Positions 60,290 through 64,000 of a stretch of DNA of 64,000 bases are shown in pieces (the first letter of the stretch is position 1; the number at the start of each line of letters is the position of its first letter). The notes beneath the pieces were generated by a model that was not told the origin of the DNA, searched no databases, and was given only the letters and a program-made list of their open reading frames with translations. The DNA is from Streptomyces sp. HUAS ZL42 (lineage in GTDB: Bacteria > Actinomycetota > Actinomycetes > Streptomycetales > Streptomycetaceae), in the NCBI RefSeq assembly GCF_040782645.1, contig NZ_CP160403.1, positions 5,243,001 to 5,307,000 of the forward strand. Reading direction: 5' to 3'. The position numbers and the translations under genes are program-made.

Positions 60290-61204
60290 ATGCGTATACG
60301 AGCCACCGTGGCCGCCGTGTCCGGCGCCCTGGCCCTCTCCGCCTTCGTCGTGCCGGCCGCGCAGGCCGCCGACCCGAATGTCCCCGCGGACATCGCCGCC
60401 GCCAGCGACGCCCTCCACTCGGCCACCGACGACAAGTCGGCGGTCGCCGCCGCCCCGGCGGACGGCACGCCGTACGCCCTGAACGCCACCTTCTCCAACG
60501 TCAAGGTCAACAAGGGCAAGAACATCGTCGTCGGCACCACCGCCGTGGTGAAGGTGCCGGTCTCCTTCACGCTGACGCACGGCGCGGACGTCAACATCCA
60601 GGCCTCCGACTTCTTCACGGGCGTCGAGCTGTACCGCGGCACTTCGTCCGAGGACGCGATCTACTGGATCGACAGCAGCGACGCGAAGTGCACCGCCACG
60701 TCCACGACCGTCGCCAACTGCACGGCCACCGTCGCCGTCGACCCGTACGAGCTGCTGAACGAGGACGCCGGCTCCTGGAAGGCCGCCGCCTTCGCCGTCG
60801 CCTTCAACGGCGAGGACCCCGAGAACCCGAACCTGGACAACGTCGGCGTCGCAGTGAAGGACCCGACCAACTCCTTCAAGCTGCAGCGCGCCTCCAAGCT
60901 GACCGTCAACGCCTCGCCGGAGCCGGTGAAGAAGGGCAAGACCATCACGGTCACCGGCAAGCTCTCCCGCGCCAACTGGGAGGACGGGCTGTACCACGGC
61001 TACACGGGCCAGCCGGTGAAGCTGCAGTTCCGCAAGAAGGGCAGCAACACCTACACCACCGTCAAGACCATCAAGACCAACTCGACGGGCAACCTGAGCA
61101 CCACGGTCAAGGCCACCGTCGACGGCTACTACCGCTACAGCTTCGCGGGCACCTCGACCACCCCGGCGGTCAACGCCGCGGGTGACTTCGTCGACGTGAA
61201 GTAG
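60290..61204 (+). CDS. secreted protein with signal peptide and C-terminal Ig-like domain
   Basis: A 304-residue exported protein. Residues 1-26 (MRIRATVAAVSGALALSAFVVPAAQA) are a classical Sec signal with an A-Q-A cleavage site. The mature part has two beta-rich domains: residues about 60-200 with a cysteine pair (DAKCTATSTTVANCTAT) likely forming a disulfide, and residues 205-304 (KLTVNASPEPVKKGKTITVTGKLSRANWEDG...GQPVKLQFRKKGSNTYTTVKTIKTNSTGNLSTTVKATVDGYYRYSFAGTSTT), an Ig-like fold seen in many Streptomyces secreted proteins. No catalytic motif. Role unknown. Confidence 0.9.
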   Translation: MRIRATVAAVSGALALSAFVVPAAQAADPNVPADIAAASDALHSATDDKSAVAAAPADGTPYALNATFSNVKVNKGKNIVVGTTAVVKVPVSFTLTHGADVNIQASDFFTGVELYRGTSSEDAIYWIDSSDAKCTATSTTVANCTATVAVDPYELLNEDAGSWKAAAFAVAFNGEDPENPNLDNVGVAVKDPTNSFKLQRASKLTVNASPEPVKKGKTITVTGKLSRANWEDGLYHGYTGQPVKLQFRKKGSNTYTTVKTIKTNSTGNLSTTVKATVDGYYRYSFAGTSTTPAVNAAGDFVDVK

Positions 61205-61212
61205 CACTCCCG

Positions 61213-63609
61213 TCAGGCGTGAAAGCGGCGGTCGACCCACTTCCACAGGAATTCCAGGGCGACCGCCGCCACCGCCGCGATGCCCACCGCGATCCACGGC
61301 ATCGTCATTCCGACCAGTTTCAGCGCGAAGAAGTGCTGCAGCCAGGGCACGACCAGGACGAGCAGGAACGCCCCGCCCATCGCGGCCACCAGCGCGATCC
61401 GCCACCAGGTGTACGGGCGGGCGATGATCGCCAGCACCCACATCGAGATCAGGAACAGCGTCAGCGTCGCGGCACTGGTCTCCGCATCCAGCGCCCCCTC
61501 ACCCGTGTAGTAGTGCCGGGCGATCAGATACGTCACGAAGGTCGCCGCTCCGGCCAGCACCCCGCCCGGGATCGAGTACCGCATGACCCGCCGTACGAAA
61601 TGGGGCCGGGCCCGCTCCTTGTTGGGGGCCAGGGCCAGGAAGAACGCCGGGACGCCGATGGTGAGGGTGGAGAGCAGGGTCAGGTGCCGGGGCAGGAAGG
61701 GATACTCGACCCGCCAGCAGACCACCAGGACGGCCAGCAGCACCGAGTAGACGGTCTTGACCAGGAACAGCGTGGCCACCCGGGTGATGTTGCCGATGAC
61801 CCGCCGTCCCTCCGCCACCACCGACGGCAGTGTGGCGAAGCTGTTGTTGAGCAGCACGATCTGCGCGACGGCCCGGGTCGCCTCCGACCCCGACCCCATG
61901 GACACGCCGATGTCGGCGTCCTTCAGGGCGAGCACGTCGTTCACGCCGTCACCGGTCATCGCGACCGTGTGCCCGTGCGACTGCAGGGCCCCCACCATGT
62001 CCCGCTTCTGCTGCGGGGTGACCCGCCCGAACACCGTGCCCTCGTCGAGGGCCCGCGCCATCCCGTCCCGGTCGCCGGGCATCCGGCGCGCGTCCACGGT
62101 GGCCCCGGTGAGCCCGAGCTTGCCCGCCACCGCGCCCACCGAGACGGCGTTGTCGCCGGAGATGACCTTGGCGTGGACGTTCTGCTCGGCGAAGTAGCGC
62201 AGGGTGTCGCCCGCGTCCGGCCGCAGCCGCTGCTCCAGTACGACGAGGGCGGCGGGCCGGGCTCCCGAGCCGACCTCGGGATCGTCGAGGGCGCGGTCGG
62301 TCCGGGCGAGCAGCAGCACGCGCAGACCCTGCTCGTTGAGCCGGTCCGTCTCGGCGAGGGCGGGATCGTCCGAGGGGAGCAGCACGTCGGGCGCCCCGAG
62401 CAGCCACGTACTGCTCTCCCCGTCGCCCTCGCTGAAGGAGGCGCCGCTGTACTTGCGGGCGGAGGAAAAGGGGAGCGCCTCGGTGCAGCGCCAGTCGTCG
62501 GAGTCCGGGTAGGCGTCGATGATCGCCCGCAGGGAGGCGTTGGGCCGCGGATCGGCCTCACCGAGGGCCCCCAGGACCTTCCGTACGTACGGCTCGTCGC
62601 TGCCGTTGAGGGGGCGCAGCTCCGTGACGTCCATGCCGCCCTCGGTGAGGGTGCCGGTCTTGTCGAGGCAGACGGTGTCGACGCGGGCGAGCCCCTCGAT
62701 GGCCGGGAGCTCCTGCACGAGGCACTGCTTCCTGCCCAGCCGGATGACACCGATGGCGAAGGCGACGGAGGTGAGCAGGACGAGCCCTTCCGGGACCATG
62801 GGGACGATCCCGCCGACCGTGCGCGCGACGGAGTCCTTGAGGTCGTTCTCCTTGACGATCAGCTGGGTGATCACCAGGCCGAGGGCGGCCGGGATCATCA
62901 TCCACGTGACGTACTTGAGGATCGTGGAGATGCCGGTGCGCAGCTCCGAGTGGACCAGGGTGAAGCGGGAGGCCTCCTCGGCGAGCTGGGCGGCGTAGGC
63001 CTCGCGGCCGACCTTGGTGGCGGTGAAGGCGCCGCCGCCGGCGACGACGAAGCTGCCGGACATGAGCTGGTCGCCCGGCTGTTTCAGGACGGGGTCCGCC
63101 TCGCCGGTGAGGAGGGACTCGTCGATCTCGAGCCCGTCGGCCTCCACGCAGACGCCGTCGACGACGACCTTGTCCCCCGGCCCGATCTCGATCAGATCGT
63201 CGAGCACGATGTCGCTGGTGCCGACCTGGGCGGAGGTGCCGTCGCGGCGGACGGTCGGCCGGGCCTCGCCGATGACGGCGAGTGAGTCCAGGGTCTTCTT
63301 CGCCCGCCACTCCTGGATGATGCCGATGCCGGTGTTGGCGAGGATCACGAAGCCGAACAGGCCGTCCTGGATCGGGGCGACGAAGAACATGATCAGCCAG
63401 AGCACGCCGATGATCGCGTTGAAGCGGGTGAAGACGTTCGCGCGGACGATCTCGGCCGTGGAGCGGCTGCTGCGCACCGGGACGTCGTTGACCTCGCCGC
63501 GCGCGACGCGCTCCGCGACCTGGGCCGCGGTGAGGCCGGTCGGCCGGGGCGAGGGGGCGGGCACGGGGTGCCCGGGCTCCAACTGGGCGCCCGCGTCGAT
63601 GTGCGTCAT
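61213..63609 (-). CDS. cation-translocating P-type ATPase
   Basis: A 798-residue P-type pump with ten predicted membrane helices. Actuator motif LLTGEADPVLKQ (glutamate of TGE present, usual S replaced by A), helix-4 motif MVPEGLVLLTSVAF, phosphorylation site CLDKTGTLTEGG, nucleotide-binding KYSGASF, and hinge TGDGVNDVLALKDADIGVSMGSGSEATR are complete. No N-terminal metal-binding CxxC domain, so it is not a copper/zinc type. The PEGL motif fits a calcium/magnesium or related P2-like exporter. Ion not determined. Confidence 0.93.
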   Translation of the reverse strand: MTHIDAGAQLEPGHPVPAPSPRPTGLTAAQVAERVARGEVNDVPVRSSRSTAEIVRANVFTRFNAIIGVLWLIMFFVAPIQDGLFGFVILANTGIGIIQEWRAKKTLDSLAVIGEARPTVRRDGTSAQVGTSDIVLDDLIEIGPGDKVVVDGVCVEADGLEIDESLLTGEADPVLKQPGDQLMSGSFVVAGGGAFTATKVGREAYAAQLAEEASRFTLVHSELRTGISTILKYVTWMMIPAALGLVITQLIVKENDLKDSVARTVGGIVPMVPEGLVLLTSVAFAIGVIRLGRKQCLVQELPAIEGLARVDTVCLDKTGTLTEGGMDVTELRPLNGSDEPYVRKVLGALGEADPRPNASLRAIIDAYPDSDDWRCTEALPFSSARKYSGASFSEGDGESSTWLLGAPDVLLPSDDPALAETDRLNEQGLRVLLLARTDRALDDPEVGSGARPAALVVLEQRLRPDAGDTLRYFAEQNVHAKVISGDNAVSVGAVAGKLGLTGATVDARRMPGDRDGMARALDEGTVFGRVTPQQKRDMVGALQSHGHTVAMTGDGVNDVLALKDADIGVSMGSGSEATRAVAQIVLLNNSFATLPSVVAEGRRVIGNITRVATLFLVKTVYSVLLAVLVVCWRVEYPFLPRHLTLLSTLTIGVPAFFLALAPNKERARPHFVRRVMRYSIPGGVLAGAATFVTYLIARHYYTGEGALDAETSAATLTLFLISMWVLAIIARPYTWWRIALVAAMGGAFLLVLVVPWLQHFFALKLVGMTMPWIAVGIAAVAAVALEFLWKWVDRRFHA

Positions 63610-63774
63610 GCATTCGACGGTACGTGCGGATTTGGGGCTTCACCCGCTGAGGGGGCGGAAGTTCCGACTTGGGGAGGACGGATGTCGTGCGGTGGTTGTA
63701 GCCGACGGATCTTTTTGCCCCTCAGCCCCGGCCCGGCAAATCTCCCAGCGACGCCCGCAGCAGTGCCGGGGTGT

Positions 63775-64000
63775 CTATTCAGCCGGCGTTCGCTGCTCCG
63801 GAGGAGTCCGCTCGCGCAGAGTTGCCGCTTGCTTGATCGCCGCGTCCCGCTTGCGGACGTAATAGATGCCGATGAGTCCGAGCCCCCCGCCCGCGAGGCA
63901 TGTCCACACCCACCACGTGTGGCCGTGGTCGTCGAACCAGGCGTAGAAGGGGAGCTGGGCGAGGAAGAGGACGAACCAGACGATCGTTCCGCCGGTGATG
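63775..64000 (-). CDS. DUF2530 membrane protein, N-terminus cut by window edge
   Basis: The reverse strand reads ITGGTIVWFVLFLAQLPFYAWFDDHGHTWWVWTCLAGGGLGLIGIYYVRKRDAAIKQAATLRERTPPEQRTPAE and stops at a TAG at 63775. Two transmembrane helices flank a short loop, followed by a charged cytoplasmic tail; the pattern is that of DUF2530 proteins. The start lies outside the window. Function unknown. The 165 bases between it and the ATPase gene show no feature. Confidence 0.82.
   Translation of the reverse strand, partial: ITGGTIVWFVLFLAQLPFYAWFDDHGHTWWVWTCLAGGGLGLIGIYYVRKRDAAIKQAATLRERTPPEQRTPAE

Noticed and set aside
61213..63609. Inactive P-type ATPase because LTGES reads LTGEA
   Set aside because: The catalytic glutamate of the TGE motif is present, and DKTGT and GDGVND are intact, so activity is expected.

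Overview
The window is high-GC actinobacterial chromosome, almost certainly from a Streptomyces species. The evidence is strong third-position GC bias, frequent GTG/TTG starts, a BldD-type box before a GAF-PAS-GGDEF diguanylate cyclase (cdgB), DasR-type dre operators at N-acetylglucosamine genes, CIRCE-controlled groEL2, futalosine-pathway menaquinone genes and many Streptomyces-typical DUF families. From memory, the gene order resembles the S. coelicolor SCO4270s-SCO4330s core region. No rRNA, tRNA, CRISPR array, insertion sequence, prophage or antibiotic gene cluster is visible. This is conserved core chromosome, not an island.

Layout. 1-7.9 kb: a cut FAD oxidoreductase, a pentapeptide-repeat protein, secreted M1 and M4 metalloproteases, a microprotein with a membrane-anchored partner, a decayed regulator, terD and arfB. 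7.9-11.6 kb: flavin reductase, cdgB with its regulatory region, and a membrane-anchored carbohydrate-binding protein. 11.6-16.5 kb: aminosugar catabolism, with a PfkB sugar kinase, nagA and nagK, and a divergent sugar-binding protein across two dre sites. 16.5-19.9 kb: otsB, otsA and gpgS for compatible solutes. 20.0-21.8 kb: a SAM-I riboswitch ahead of a threonine-synthase-like gene and a sulfur-carrier gene, best read as the metM-metO homocysteine route. 22.2-24.5 kb: cold-shock gene and groEL2. 24.5-35.4 kb: methyltransferase, old-yellow-enzyme reductase, carboxylesterase, an SRPBCC-ArsR-SRPBCC operon, a cis-prenyltransferase, murQ with an RpiR regulator, F420/FMN oxidoreductase and a DinB-GNAT fusion.

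35.5-40.1 kb holds a Gtr-like surface glycosylation cassette: a polytopic glycosyltransferase-like protein, an FAD mutase-like enzyme, GtrA and a GtrB-like GT2. 40.2-42.4 kb: HD phosphohydrolase, mycothiol-type DinB protein, and cutC under a dre-like site. 42.5-49.3 kb: HelD-type RNA polymerase motor, a small protein, XPB helicase and an XPB-like protein with a WYL-like end. 49.5-52.0 kb: membrane protein, 16-bp tandem repeats, HAD phosphatase and a second cold-shock protein. 52.0-55.6 kb: mqnD, mqnB, a DUF2771 lipoprotein and an MFS transporter. 55.9-64 kb: DUF3027 protein, a 1059-residue sacsin-like GHKL protein, a secreted protein, a P-type ATPase and a cut DUF2530 protein.

The sequence suggests coordination by nutrient and developmental signals: aminosugars through DasR, S-adenosylmethionine through a riboswitch, c-di-GMP through BldD/CdgB, and heat through HrcA/CIRCE. 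A roughly 60-100 bp GC-rich dispersed repeat occurs three times between genes.
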